Assembly (NCBI GenBank): GCA_048772705.1
Contig: JBLWGC010000045.1
Span: 1-39,990 of the forward strand
Length of the DNA: 39,990 nucleotides
Source of the DNA: Leidyana gryllorum EB-2025a
Taxonomy: Eukaryota > Apicomplexa
Direction of reading: 5' to 3'
The translations under genes and the position numbers were made by a program. The notes under the pieces were generated by a model. It saw only the letters and a list, made by a program, of their open reading frames with translations, made no database searches and was not told the origin of the DNA. Shown here piece after piece: positions 13,501 to 21,558 of this stretch (positions are counted from its first letter, which is position 1; every line of letters starts with the position of its first letter).

Positions 13501-13571
13501 TCCGAGATAGTATAGTGGTCAGTATTTCCGCCTGTCACGCGGAATACCGGGTTCGATTCCCGGTGTCCGAG
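13501..13571 (+). tRNA. tRNA-Asp-GTC: tRNA-Asp (GTC), weakened
   Basis: Anticodon GTC and stem are intact; one base is lost in the variable region and the 3' acceptor reads GTCCGA, breaking two pairs. Confidence 0.65.
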
Positions 13572-13623
13572 ATAGATCGTCTTCCGCTCTAGATTTCGTG
13601 ATGCTCACCTGAACGATGCGTGT

Positions 13624-13693
13624 TACAGCCACCGAGGATGGAACTCGGGACCTTCTGCGTGTTAAACAGACGTCGTGACCACTAGATGGCTGC
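13624..13693 (-). pseudogene. tRNA-Val (AAC), short form
   Basis: 70 nt; bases missing beside the D stem, one mismatch in the anticodon stem and a B-box change (GTTCCATCC). Same defects in 17120. Confidence 0.75.
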
Positions 13694-13835
13694 ACGGAGC
13701 TTCCGGACTGCGAAAGGGGCGTGCGTCTCTGGAACCACGTATCCGATGAGCCTGGTTTTTATGTATCGGCCTAAGTTGGACGGCCTGGACTAGTTTTAAG
13801 ACCCTTTGGTTTGTATTCAGGAATGGAGATGTCAC

Positions 13836-13906
13836 GCATCTGTGGTTTAGTGGTAGACTGTGTCGTTGCCACCGAGACGACCCAGGTTCGATCCCCGGCA
13901 GATGCA
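13836..13906 (+). tRNA. tRNA-Gly-GCC: tRNA-Gly (GCC)
   Basis: 71 nt; one anticodon-stem mismatch (TGTCG/CGAGA), the rest paired. Anticodon GCC at 13868-13870. Confidence 0.83.
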
Positions 13907-13988
13907 GAGAATATGGCAGATGGCTGATTGAGGCACCATTCTGGGGTTTCACGAGTGAGTTGTTGTCTGCCCCTCCAATCAGATCGCA

Positions 13989-14070
13989 CGACAACTGCTG
14001 GATTTGAACCAGCGCGGGCCAGGCCCAGTAGATTTCAAGTCTACCCCCTTAACCACTCGGGCAAGTTGCC
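13989..14070 (-). tRNA. tRNA-Ser-TGA: tRNA-Ser (TGA)
   Basis: 82 nt, complete; anticodon TGA. Confidence 0.94.
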
Positions 14071-14129
14071 AACTGTCGAATTCGACATGCCGCGAGGAGT
14101 GACCAAATGCCCCCATGTTCAGCCTGTCC

Positions 14130-14201
14130 TGCCCATTGATAGGTGTCTAAACTGACCTCTCGCCTGCCAAGTCACCGCTCTACCACTTGAGATAGCCGCC
14201 C
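14130..14201 (-). pseudogene. Ala-like tRNA (loop GGC), T arm decayed
   Basis: Inverted relative of 10041, with one further change in the anticodon stem. The far flank up to the next Glu is also shared with 37246. Confidence 0.6.
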
Positions 14202-14287
14202 ACCCGCCAAACCTAGGTGAACTTCCAATCTGAGACCGACTCACAGTTCTCTGGCGCCTCATTCGTCAGTGCAACTGTTGTGACTCG

Positions 14288-14360
14288 TCCACTGTAGTCT
14301 AAGTGGCTAGGATATGCGGCTCTCACCCGCACGATCCGGGTTCAAGTCCCGGCAGTGGAC
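14288..14360 (+). tRNA. tRNA-Glu-CTC: tRNA-Glu (CTC)
   Basis: 73 nt, fully paired; anticodon CTC at 14322-14324. The base after the acceptor is C where sister genes have A. Confidence 0.9.
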
Positions 14361-14424
14361 ATCCAGCTGAGTGTCCTTGTAGGCAACATTTCCATTCTTA
14401 CTCCCAGGGAAATAAATAGATGCA

Positions 14425-14497
14425 CACCGCCCGCGGGGCTCGAACCCGCGACTGCAAGATTAAGAGTCTTGCGCTCTACCGACTGAGCTAGGGCGGC
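14425..14497 (-). tRNA. tRNA-Lys-CTT: tRNA-Lys (CTT)
   Basis: 73 nt; GCCGCCC with GGGCGGT, discriminator G; anticodon stem CAAGA/TCTTG, loop CTCTTAA. Perfect. Confidence 0.95.
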
Positions 14498-14573
14498 AGG
14501 AATGCAAGGACACAAAACCCGATAGCCCGACATCTTAAGTGGCTTTGGTACCCACCAGTCTCAATTGAAGATT

Positions 14574-14645
14574 GTGCGGGTCGTCTAGGTGCTTACAACA
14601 GCAAGTTGTGGCCGTGCATACCCAGGCCCGAATCCTGGCTTGGGT
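14574..14645 (+). pseudogene. tRNA-His (GTG) remnant
   Basis: Loop TTGTGGC is kept but the stem has GCAAG against CGTGC, the D arm is changed and the acceptor does not pair. Confidence 0.75.
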
Positions 14646-14768
14646 TAGTATGTCCCCGATGTCTCGAATGGGAGATGTGGGTGAAGTCTGTCCACACCCA
14701 CCATCGGGCGTAGCTGCCCATGTCCTGTCTTGATCGCTACACACTCCCATTTGACGGCTCCGCTAGTC

Positions 14769-14841
14769 GGCGCTATGGCCTAATGGATATGGCATCGGTC
14801 TTCGGAACCGGGGATTCTGGGTTCGAGTCCCAGTAGCGTCT
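14769..14841 (+). tRNA. tRNA-Arg-TCG: tRNA-Arg (TCG)
   Basis: 73 nt, fully paired, body shared with Arg-ACG at 2799; anticodon TCG at 14802-14804. Confidence 0.93.
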
Positions 14842-14942
14842 GGGCGAATGACCGGGTTGCAGCCTGTTGAGCCAACAAGTCAGATCCTGTCTTAGCTGTC
14901 CGGGATGGGTCGAGTGCCGTGTTGAGTCAACAACTGACAGAC

Positions 14943-15014
14943 GGGCTGTTCTGGGAATCGAACCCAGGACTTCTTCCACCCGAAGGAAGAATATATAACT
15001 GGACCAAACAGAGC
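14943..15014 (-). pseudogene. tRNA-Pro (CGG), damaged D arm and 5' end
   Basis: T and anticodon arms as 3079; the D region reads ATATATAAC and the 5' acceptor is altered. Confidence 0.78.
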
Positions 15015-15030
15015 GCTGTGGGTGCGTCAG

Positions 15031-15100
15031 GTACTGGCAGGTTCCAAACCTGCGACTTCGTTGAGAGACTTACACTCTGATGGCTGAGCTACGAGGCTCA
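15031..15100 (-). pseudogene. Asn-derived tRNA remnant
   Basis: T arm and D arm of Asn type; changed core as in 2598. Confidence 0.55.
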
Positions 15101-15153
15101 GCTACGATGATTGGAGTTGCGATAAGCTTGCAGGTGCCCATTCGATGCAGTCG

Positions 15154-15225
15154 AGCCTTCTGCCGGAATCGAACCGGCGACCTTTCGCTTACTAAGCGAA
15201 TGCTCTGCCCCTAAGCTAAGAAGGC
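15154..15225 (-). tRNA. tRNA-Thr-AGT: tRNA-Thr (AGT)
   Basis: 72 nt, perfect arms, anticodon AGT. Confidence 0.95.
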
Positions 15226-15356
15226 AACTTATCTGGAGAATCATGTGTCAGTTGTATCGACAGAAGTTAGCCGGGTGCTACGTGCACGGCGGGCAGTCCC
15301 GCCCATCGTGCGGGCATGCTGGGAAGAAGTCGCAAGTTATTCTGGACTACAACGGC

Positions 15357-15436
15357 TGACAAGAGTGGGATTCGAACCCACGCCCTTTCGGATTGCGGCC
15401 TGAACACAGCGCCTTGGACCACTCGGCCATCTTGCC
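15357..15436 (-). tRNA. tRNA-Leu-CAG: tRNA-Leu (CAG)
   Basis: 80 nt; all arms intact; one D-loop change (GGTCCAAGG). It diverges from Asp at 15556. Confidence 0.92.
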
Positions 15437-15437
15437 G

Positions 15438-15487
15438 AAATGTTGTTGGCTCGCCGCTCCACAAATGTTGTTGGCTCGCCGCTCCAC
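15438..15487. repeat. 25-bp tandem duplication in the Leu-Asp spacer
   Basis: A block starting AAATGTTGTTGGCTCGCC is present twice in tandem, between divergent Leu and Asp genes. Confidence 0.85.
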
Positions 15488-15555
15488 GCGTTTTCTATCC
15501 GTGGAATCTCAAAATGGAAGAACTTCTGGGGTTGGGGGCTAGCGTATCCAGAGCG

Positions 15556-15625
15556 TCCGAGATAGTATAGCGGTTAGTATTCCGCCTATCACGCGGAAAA
15601 CCAAGATCGATTCGCGGTCTCGGAG
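15556..15625 (+). pseudogene. tRNA-Asp body with ATC loop
   Basis: The loop CTATCAC gives ATC; bases are missing around the D arm and variable loop, and the T arm is mispaired (AAGATCGATTCGC). Confidence 0.75.
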
Positions 15626-15680
15626 CACAGTTGGTTGCGTTTAGGATTGTTTCTTTCGGATCTCGCTGAAAGTTGCGAGC

Positions 15681-15752
15681 TACAGCCACCGAGGATCGGA
15701 TCGGGACCTTCTGCGTGTGAAGCAGACGTCGTGACCACTAGACCATGGCTGC
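15681..15752 (-). tRNA. tRNA-Val-CAC: tRNA-Val (CAC)
   Basis: Acceptor and anticodon arm intact, anticodon CAC; one base missing from the T loop. Confidence 0.72.
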
Positions 15753-15870
15753 ACGGAGCCTGCGGACTGGGAAAAAAGGCGTGTGTCTCTGGAAACACGT
15801 ATCCTGATGATCTAGTTGAGGGAGAGCTAGTGTGGATGGCTTTACCAACTCTTTTGGGAAGGACTGAATG

Positions 15871-15942
15871 GGTTGCGTGGTGTAGTGGTTAGCACTGGAG
15901 ACTCTGAATCTCCCGACCCGGGTTCGATTCCCGGCGCGACCT
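15871..15942 (+). tRNA. tRNA-Gln-CTG: tRNA-Gln (CTG)
   Basis: 72 nt, perfect; anticodon CTG at 15904-15906; T stem CCGGG/CCCGG. Confidence 0.95.
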
Positions 15943-16005
15943 CGAAACTAGTGCTCACTATTTTGTGAAACCTCGCCAATTCTCTTGGTCTGCGGGACCT
16001 TCCGT

Positions 16006-16078
16006 GCGGCCATCCTCTAGTGGTCACGACGTCTGCTTCACACGCAGCAGCTCCTGACTTCAATCCTCGGTGGCTGTG
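16006..16078 (+). tRNA. tRNA-Val-CAC: tRNA-Val (CAC), weakened T arm
   Basis: Loop TTCACAC; the T stem CTGAC/CTCGG has mismatches and the B box is altered. Confidence 0.68.
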
Positions 16079-16135
16079 GCTCGCAACTGGGCGAGAACCA
16101 GAGGAGACAATCTTAAGCGAAACCATCTAAGTGTG

Positions 16136-16207
16136 CTCCGAGACCGGGAATCGAACCCGGGTCTTTCGCGTGACAGGCGGAAATACTGACAACTATACTA
16201 TCTCGAA
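16136..16207 (-). tRNA. tRNA-Asp-GTC: tRNA-Asp (GTC)
   Basis: T arm and acceptor mostly paired; D loop and one anticodon-stem pair changed. Confidence 0.75.
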
Positions 16208-16301
16208 TCTGTATCAGGAGATCCACTCACTTGATCACGCCGACATACCATGTTTTCCAAGACGGTACGGCTCTCGGCCGAAGCCCCAACTCAACCACTC
16301 G

Positions 16302-16372
16302 TCCACTGTAGTCTAAGTGGCTAGGATATGCGGCCTCACCCGCAAGCTCCGGGCTCAAGTCCGGCAGTGGAA
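16302..16372 (+). pseudogene. tRNA-Glu (CTC), shortened loop
   Basis: Anticodon loop has six bases (CCTCAC), and one base is missing from the T arm. Confidence 0.75.
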
Positions 16373-16460
16373 GTCAGTGGTGGAGGTCAGTGGAATACTC
16401 GAGCAAAGTGCCCAGCAATCTCCGTCAATAGTGTCTGATTCGTGATCTTCGGCCTGCATT

Positions 16461-16532
16461 GCCTTCTTAGCTTAGAGGCAGAGCATTCGCTTAGTAAGCG
16501 AAAGGTCGCCGGTTCGATTCCGGCAGAAGGCT
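16461..16532 (+). tRNA. tRNA-Thr-AGT: tRNA-Thr (AGT)
   Basis: 72 nt, fully paired; anticodon AGT at 16493-16495; one D-loop base differs (TTAGAGGC). Confidence 0.94.
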
Positions 16533-16581
16533 TCGCTCACGACCCAATCAATTCTATAACTGTTTCCCTCTTGCGCACACT

Positions 16582-16653
16582 TAGCAGTGCGTCGTTTCGA
16601 TCGACGGACCTTTGGGTTATGAGCCCAACACTCTTCTACTGAGCTACACTACT
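16582..16653 (-). tRNA. tRNA-iMet-CAT: Initiator tRNA-Met (CAT)
   Basis: As 8105 but acceptor base 3 is T, making a T-G pair; A1:T72 and A54 retained. Confidence 0.9.
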
Positions 16654-16789
16654 CAGTCTGCAACATGGAAGAGGGAGCCGAAATGCGATTCTTGAGATGT
16701 TAATGGCCTTGAGTGCCGAAGTGGGCTAACGAGGTGGCTGTGTTGGCTGTGAGGGCAACTTGTCCCGTCGGGTCAACCAACAACCAAGA

Positions 16790-16861
16790 GGGCTGTTCTG
16801 GGAATCGAACCCAGGACTCCTTCCACCCTAAGGAAGGATCATACCACTAGACCAAACAGCC
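16790..16861 (-). tRNA. tRNA-Pro-AGG: tRNA-Pro (AGG)
   Basis: 72 nt, perfect; loop TTAGGGT. Confidence 0.95.
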
Positions 16862-16995
16862 GACTGGTCGGTCGTGTAACCCGCTGAGGACAGTTGAGAT
16901 AGTGGTCATACTATGTTGAAGCCAACAAATGCGATGGGGTCTACACAACAAAATGGAAAGACTTTTTGGAGTTGGAGGCCGGCGTATTCAGAGCA

Positions 16996-17067
16996 TTTGA
17001 GATAGTATAGTGGTTAGTATTTCCGCCTGTCACGCGGAAGACCCGGGTTCGATTTCCGGTCTCGGAG
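16996..17067 (+). tRNA. tRNA-Asp-GTC: tRNA-Asp (GTC)
   Basis: Acceptor TTTGAGA against TCTCGGA pairs using two T-G pairs; anticodon GTC at 17029-17031. The T stem has one change. Confidence 0.82.
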
Positions 17068-17119
17068 ATAGATCGTCTTCCTCTCTAGATTTCGTGATGC
17101 TCACCTGAACGATGCGTGT

Positions 17120-17189
17120 TACAGCCACCGAGGATGGAACTCGGGACCTTCTGCGTGTTAAACAGACGTCGTGACCACTAGATGGCTGC
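17120..17189 (-). pseudogene. tRNA-Val (AAC), short form
   Basis: Shares the missing bases and B-box change of 13624. Confidence 0.75.
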
Positions 17190-17331
17190 ACGGAGCTTCC
17201 GGACTGCGAAAGGAGCGTGTGTCTCTGGAACCACGTATCCGATGAGCCTGGTTTTTATGTATCGGCCTAAGTTGGACGGCCTGGACTAGTTTTAAGACCC
17301 TTCGCTTTGTATTCAGGAATGGAGATGTCAC

Positions 17332-17402
17332 GCATCTGTGGTTTAGTGGTAGACTGTGTCGTTGCCACCGAGACGACCCAGGTTCGATTCCCGGCAGATG
17401 CA
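17332..17402 (+). tRNA. tRNA-Gly-GCC: tRNA-Gly (GCC)
   Basis: As 13836, with the same anticodon-stem mismatch and a clean B box. Confidence 0.83.
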
Positions 17403-17484
17403 GAGAAGATGGCAGATGGTTGATTGAGGCACCATTCTGGGGTTTCAGGAGTGAGTTGTTGTCTGCCCCTCCAATCAGATCGCA

Positions 17485-17566
17485 CGACAACTGCTGGATT
17501 TGAACCAGCGCGGGCCAGGCCCAGTAGATTTCTAGTCTACCCCCTTAACCACTCGGGCAAGTTGCC
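17485..17566 (-). tRNA. tRNA-Ser-AGA: tRNA-Ser (AGA)
   Basis: 82 nt, all arms paired; anticodon AGA. Confidence 0.94.
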
Positions 17567-17637
17567 ACCTGTCGGACTTGGCATCTTGCGCCCTGTGGCT
17601 TCACATACGGTTCAGCAAGCTTGACTCGGACTGCTGG

Positions 17638-17701
17638 CGCTGCCCGAAGCTGCGGTCTCTCCATTGAAAGTTTAGGGGTCTACCGACGGAGCTGGAGCGG
17701 C
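17638..17701 (-). pseudogene. tRNA-Lys remnant
   Basis: Complement keeps GCCGCTCC and GTCGGTAGA; the core and 3' end are decayed. Confidence 0.5.
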
Positions 17702-17801
17702 AAGGAAGCTCGGACTTAGTAACTAGTTCCTTTCGTATTGGTCGCAGAATGTTGAGGCTTCCTCGCGTCCAGGACAACTATTTATCAGAGATCTACTCAC
17801 T

Positions 17802-17875
17802 TGGTCACGCCCGGGCTCGAACCGGGGACCTTGAGCTTATTAGGCTAACGCTCTAACCGACTGAGCTACGCGACC
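17802..17875 (-). tRNA. tRNA-Ile-AAT: tRNA-Ile (AAT)
   Basis: 74 nt; GGTCGCG with CGTGACC, discriminator A; loop CTAATAA. One mismatch in the anticodon stem (TTAGC/GCTCA). Confidence 0.87.
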
Positions 17876-17913
17876 ACTTCTGCGACGACAGATGGCACCG
17901 ACCCGGATGCTGG

Positions 17914-17985
17914 ATCCCCCTGAGTTAGAATCAAACCCCAATTTTCTAAGCTGCAGTCAGACCCGCTACGTTCCGCCATAGGCCC
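17914..17985 (-). pseudogene. tRNA-Trp remnant
   Basis: Complement begins GGGCCTATGGCGGAACG like Trp; the loop CTGCAGC would read GCA. The T arm and 3' acceptor do not fold. Confidence 0.6.
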
Positions 17986-18054
17986 CGCTCCAGACTCATT
18001 GCATTGTGGTCAGGAATGTTGGACCAACAACTTCGAGCGTTTTAGCCCATCTCC

Positions 18055-18126
18055 AGGGCACGCGCGGAGTTGAACCACGAGCCTGCTGATCTGCAGTCAG
18101 CTGCTCTACCACTGAGCTACGTACCC
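18055..18126 (-). tRNA. tRNA-Cys-GCA: tRNA-Cys (GCA)
   Basis: 72 nt, matches 11400 in all arms; anticodon GCA. Confidence 0.93.
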
Positions 18127-18268
18127 AGAACTGCCCCTCACACTCGCTCAACTCGATTCTATCTTCTCATTTGAAGTAAAACGGTCGTGTACGTCGAGAC
18201 CACTAGATCGTGGCTGCACGAATGGCAAGAGATGGCGAAGTTTCAGGGAGTAGTGAGGACCAGTTCCA

Positions 18269-18340
18269 AGGTCGCGCCGGGAATCGAACCCAGGTCGGGA
18301 GATTCAGAGTCTCCAGTGCTAACCACTACACCACGCAACC
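18269..18340 (-). tRNA. tRNA-Gln-CTG: tRNA-Gln (CTG)
   Basis: 72 nt, perfect arms; anticodon CTG. Confidence 0.95.
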
Positions 18341-18443
18341 GGTTCAGCCCATCCAAAAGAGTCGGTAGAGTCATCCGGGCTAGCGTTCCCAACTGGACAC
18401 ATGCAACACGCGTCTCTCTACTGACCTTTGAAATATTGTAACT

Positions 18444-18513
18444 GACTCTGGTATCTTCGTCGGCAGAGTGTGTGATTGTAAAATGCAAACTCGGAAATCC
18501 GGGCTCTGAGGCA
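18444..18513 (+). pseudogene. Asn-like tRNA remnant
   Basis: GTCGGCAGAGTGTGTG resembles the Asn D arm; the loop region TTGTAAA and 3' half are changed. Relatives at 31425 and 38151 lie on the other side of an Ala gene, separated by a conserved spacer. Confidence 0.45.
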
Positions 18514-18618
18514 ACCTTCACACATACTGCGGTGCCCGAGTCTAGCCAAGGGGTAAAGGGCACACTTGAAAGCTTTCAACTCTGTAGTAAAAAAGCGGCA
18601 CTTGCAGACTACGAAGTT

Positions 18619-18691
18619 TGGACGACCTGGACATCGATCCCAGTACCTCTCGCATGCTAAGCGAGCGCTCTACCATTTGAGCTAGTCGCCC
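18619..18691 (-). tRNA. tRNA-Ala-AGC: tRNA-Ala (AGC)
   Basis: 73 nt; GGGCGAC with GTCGTCC, discriminator A; loop TTAGCAT. Full pairing. Confidence 0.93.
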
Positions 18692-18780
18692 TTTGTGCAG
18701 ACCCCGTCGCATTTTGTTGATTCTCAACATCGTATGACCACTCTCGCGACTGTGCTCACCGCGTTGCACGACCGACAGGC

Positions 18781-18852
18781 GGCTGTTTGGTCTAGTGGTA
18801 TGATTCTTCCTTCGGGTGGAAGAAGTCCTGGGTTCGATTCCCAGAACAGCCC
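18781..18852 (+). tRNA. tRNA-Pro-CGG: tRNA-Pro (CGG)
   Basis: 72 nt, perfect; anticodon CGG at 18813-18815. Confidence 0.95.
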
Positions 18853-18932
18853 GTTGGTTGTCGGTTGACCCGACGCTCTATCTCAGATCAAGAGGGTACG
18901 GCTCTCGGCTAAAGCTGCAGCTGAGGAAGTTG

Positions 18933-19005
18933 TCCACTGTAGTCTAAGTGGCTAGGATATGCGGCTCTCACCCGCACGATCTGGGTTTAAGTCCCGGCAG
19001 TGGAA
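18933..19005 (+). tRNA. tRNA-Glu-CTC: tRNA-Glu (CTC)
   Basis: 73 nt; anticodon CTC at 18967-18969; T arm has CTGGG and TTTAAGT, one weak pair. Confidence 0.88.
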
Positions 19006-19081
19006 GTCATCGGACCATTCGAGCAAAGTGCCTCAGAAATCCCCGTCAATAGTGGCTGATTCGTGATCTTTGGCTTGCATT

Positions 19082-19153
19082 GCCTTCTTAGCTTAGGGGC
19101 AGAGCATTCGCTTAGTAAGCGAAAGGTCGCCGGTTCAATTCCGGCAGAAGGCT
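19082..19153 (+). tRNA. tRNA-Thr-AGT: tRNA-Thr (AGT)
   Basis: 72 nt; anticodon AGT at 19114-19116; T loop TTCAATT. Confidence 0.93.
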
Positions 19154-19202
19154 TTGGTCACGACCCAATCAATTCTATAGCTGTTTCCCTCCTGCGCACA
19201 CT

Positions 19203-19274
19203 TAGCAGTGCGTCGTTTCGATCGACGGACCTTTGGGTTATGAGCCCAACACTCTTCCACTGAGCTACACTGCT
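19203..19274 (-). tRNA. tRNA-iMet-CAT: Initiator tRNA-Met (CAT)
   Basis: Same body as 8105, with A1:T72 and A54. Confidence 0.95.
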
Positions 19275-19409
19275 CGGTCTGCAACATGGAAGAGGGAGCC
19301 GAAATGCGATTCTTGAGATGTTAATTGCCTTGAGTGCGAAGTCTGCTAACGAGCTGGCTGCGTTGGTTCTAAAAACTGCTTATCTCATCGGGTCAACCGA
19401 CAACCAAGA

Positions 19410-19481
19410 GGGCTGTTCTGGGAATCGAACCCAGGACTCCTTCCACCCTAAGGAAGGATCATACCGCTAGACCAAACAGCC
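19410..19481 (-). tRNA. tRNA-Pro-AGG: tRNA-Pro (AGG)
   Basis: 72 nt, complete; one D-loop change (ACCGCTAG on the plus strand). Anticodon AGG. Confidence 0.93.
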
Positions 19482-19569
19482 GCCCGTCGGTCGTGCAACC
19501 CGCTGGGTACACTCGAGAGAGTGGTCATACTATGTGAAGTACCACTAAATGCGATGGGGTCTGCACAGC

Positions 19570-19641
19570 GGGAGGCTAGCCCAGATGATGAAACGGTGCT
19601 TAGTATACGAAAGGTTCCGGGATCGATTCTCAGCCCATCCG
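19570..19641 (+). tRNA. Ala-derived tRNA-like gene, loop AGT
   Basis: Virtually identical to 8472. The acceptor GGGAGGC/CCCATCC leaves at least one mismatch. Confidence 0.55.
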
Positions 19642-19744
19642 AACTACATAGATGGAACCCTCCCCAGAGTAGTCTAGTTGGCCTATCAACGCTGTCTGCC
19701 AAAACCATCAGGTTGAGTAGTACTTTGCCAATCACCACTCTACT

Positions 19745-19824
19745 TCCGGTGGGACAGAATCGAACCGCCGACTATCTGATGCCAGCACTACAGTCAGATG
19801 CTCTACCAACTGAGCTACCCCCGG
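19745..19824 (-). tRNA. tRNA-Tyr-GTA: tRNA-Tyr (GTA) with 7-nt intron
   Basis: Same intron and body as 8647. Confidence 0.9.
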
Positions 19825-19830
19825 CCGTCC

Positions 19831-19923
19831 AACTGCTCCGGGGTTCGAACGGCTCAACCCCAGATCCTCGCCCTTTCGGACTGGGGTCTGAGCACAGCGC
19901 CTTAGACAACTCGGCCATCTTGC
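19831..19923 (-). pseudogene. tRNA-Leu (CAG) with altered T arm, upstream of Tyr
   Basis: Here the hairpin loop contains GTTCGAACCCC, close to a B box, which suggests the hairpin is a reworked T arm. The acceptor is lost. Confidence 0.7.
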
Positions 19924-20015
19924 GACAGTGTTGTTGGTTCATCGCTCCACGCGTTTTTTGTCCGTGAGCCAAAATAGAAAGACTTCTGGGATTGGAGGCC
20001 GGCGTGTTCAGAGCG

Positions 20016-20087
20016 TCCGAGATAGTATAGTGGTTAGTATTTCCGCCTGTCACGCGGAAGACCCGGGTTCGATTCCCGGTCTCGGAG
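20016..20087 (+). tRNA. tRNA-Asp-GTC: tRNA-Asp (GTC)
   Basis: Perfect Asp gene; anticodon at 20049-20051. Confidence 0.95.
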
Positions 20088-20141
20088 CAGAGGTGGTTCC
20101 GCTTAAGATTCTCTCCTTTGGTTCTCGCTGAAAGTTGGGAG

Positions 20142-20190
20142 TTACTTTCTGCGTGTTAAGCAGACGTCGTAACCACTAGACCTTGGCTGC
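20142..20190 (-). pseudogene. tRNA-Val (AAC) lacking T arm
   Basis: Acceptor, D and anticodon arms remain; about 23 bases of the T arm are deleted relative to 32708. Confidence 0.85.
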
Positions 20191-20254
20191 ATGAATGGTC
20201 CCCGCAGCCCAAGAGAAGTGGCGAAGTTTCAGGGAGTAGTGAGGACCAGTTCCA

Positions 20255-20326
20255 AGGTCGCGCCGGGAATCGAACCCAGGTCGGGAGATTCAGAGTCTCC
20301 AGTGCTAACCACTACACCACGCAACC
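20255..20326 (-). tRNA. tRNA-Gln-CTG: tRNA-Gln (CTG)
   Basis: 72 nt, perfect; anticodon CTG. Confidence 0.95.
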
Positions 20327-20530
20327 GGTTCAGGCCACCCAAAAGAGTCGGTAGAATCATCCGGACTAGCGCTTCCTCAACTGGACACACGCAACACGGG
20401 TCTCTTTACTGACCTCTGGGAATATTTTAGGTGGCTCATGTATATAGCGCCCAGCGTAGAGCGTTGGATTTGAGTCGGACAGAATGCTCACTTCAATCAT
20501 TGAAGCAATTGCGCTCTTCGCGAATGCTAC

Positions 20531-20612
20531 CGTCAAGGGTGAGTTTCGAACTCACGCGGGTAACACCCAACGGCTTAACAGGCCGCCGCCTTAACCACTC
20601 GGCCACCTTGCC
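20531..20612 (-). tRNA. tRNA-Ser body with anticodon GTT
   Basis: 82 nt class II Ser body of the GCT type, but the loop CTGTTAA gives GTT (Asn). Acceptor pair 2-71 is G-A and the T loop has one change. Same in the duplicate at 33119. Confidence 0.85.
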
Positions 20613-20813
20613 AAGAGTGTAATTGATCACACCTTTCGTCGGGAACCCCGTGCAAACTGTTAGTGATGTGGGTATAGCCCCTTCTAAATGTCGGTATTTG
20701 GCTCTGGAATGACTGTTTGGCGGGGTGGAGGAAGGCCAATCGTGGTGCTTTTGGGGAGCACATCAGTCGGCTAGTTGGTCCAGTGAGTGTTTACCTCAAC
20801 TCTGCCTATTTTC
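20613..20813. other. Spacer with no gene recognised
   Basis: About 200 bases between Ser and the Ile remnant. A related spacer occurs at 6425-6667 and 25592-25806, so it is an inherited part of the module. I see no cloverleaf, open frame or known motif in it. Confidence 0.6.
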
Positions 20814-20866
20814 GGTCACTTGAAGGGTGAGCCTGATAAGTTCAAGTTCGCGGTCAAGCGCCGGCC
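20814..20866 (+). pseudogene. tRNA-Ile remnant (loop GAT)
   Basis: GTGAGCCTGATAAGTTC is the Ile anticodon arm with GAT in the loop; most of the D arm is deleted and the T arm is worn. Confidence 0.55.
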
Positions 20867-20947
20867 CAACTGGGCGGGTGTGTTGTTGATGGAGCATCCC
20901 CCTGCACCCTTTTGACAGGAGGAGATGCATCGAGAGAAGTTTCACGA

Positions 20948-21020
20948 GGGAGTGTAGCGCAGTCGCTAGCGCCCAGGTCTCATAATCCTCAAGTCGAGAG
21001 TTTAAACCTCCCCACTCCCA
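20948..21020 (+). pseudogene. Elongator tRNA-Met (CAT), decayed T arm
   Basis: GGGAGTG pairs with CACTCCC, D arm GCGCAGTCGCTAGCGC and loop CTCATAA with T31:T39 are elongator-Met features. T loop TTTAAAC lacks the conserved C56 and pair 27-43 is C-C, so the B box is poor. Confidence 0.72.
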
Positions 21021-21166
21021 CGGTCGGCATCGGAAGCGCCGACTAACTCGTATGGGGCGCCACCTGAGAAGAATGGACTCCAGCTGTCTGCTAGTGTCTG
21101 AGATGTTTGAGTCCAGCTGAGGGGGAATCCAGCATCCGGGTCGGTGCCATCTGTCGTGGCAGAAGT

Positions 21167-21240
21167 GGTCGCGTAGCTCAGTCGGTTAGAGCGTGAGCCT
21201 AATAAGCTCAAGGTCCCCGGTTCGAGCCCGGGCGTGACCA
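21167..21240 (+). tRNA. tRNA-Ile-AAT: tRNA-Ile (AAT)
   Basis: 74 nt, all stems perfect; anticodon AAT at 21201-21203. Confidence 0.95.
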
Positions 21241-21340
21241 AGTGAGTGGATCTTCGATAAAGAGTCGCCCTGCACTCGAGCAACCCCCAACATTCTCCGA
21301 CCAATACGAAAGGTACGTGTTATAATGTCCTCACTTCCCT

Positions 21341-21405
21341 GCCGCGCCAGCTCCGTCGGTAGAGCGCAAGACTTTCAATGGAGAGACCGCGGGTTCGGGC
21401 AGCGC
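21341..21405 (+). pseudogene. tRNA-Lys remnant
   Basis: Acceptor GCCGCGC, D arm GTCGGTAGAGCGC and loop CTTTCAA; 3' stem and acceptor lost. Confidence 0.55.
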
Positions 21406-21475
21406 CAGCAGTCCGAGTCAAGCTTGCTGAACCGTATGTGAAGCCACTGGCCGCTAAATGCCGAGTTCGACAGGT

Positions 21476-21529
21476 GGCAACTTGCCCGAGTGTTCAAGGG
21501 GGTAGACTAGAAATCTACTGGGTCTGGCC
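21476..21529 (+). pseudogene. tRNA-Ser (AGA), 3' truncated
   Basis: Stops in the variable arm, close to the breakpoint seen at 1578, and then joins a Pro-linked spacer. Confidence 0.8.
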
Positions 21530-21558
21530 AACGAGGTGGGGTCAAGTTACAACAAAGC

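Larger units (their letters stand above)
13572..14070. repeat. Duplication, copy 1 (partner 17068-17566)
   Basis: Val, Gly and Ser with spacers recur at an offset of 3,496 bases. The Ser anticodon is TGA here and AGA in the partner. Confidence 0.85.
14425..14672. repeat. Duplication, copy 1 (partner 30125-30371)
   Basis: Lys(-) and His remnant(+) with their spacer recur 15,700 bases downstream; an inverted and more diverged version spans 23850-24246. Confidence 0.8.
17068..17566. repeat. Duplication, copy 2 (partner 13572-14070)
   Basis: Same gene order and spacers; Ser carries AGA here. Confidence 0.85.
18930..20092. repeat. Segmental duplication, copy 2 (partner 7810-8995)
   Basis: Keeps the normal Glu-CTC and Thr-AGT where copy 1 has the changed versions, so this copy is nearer the ancestral state. 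Confidence 0.85.
20016..21250. repeat. Segmental duplication, copy 1 (partner 32581-33838)
   Basis: Asp, Val remnant, Gln, Ser-body GTT, Ile remnant, elongator Met and Ile with spacers are almost identical to the partner. Differences are a 23-base deletion in Val here and a handful of single bases. Confidence 0.92.
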
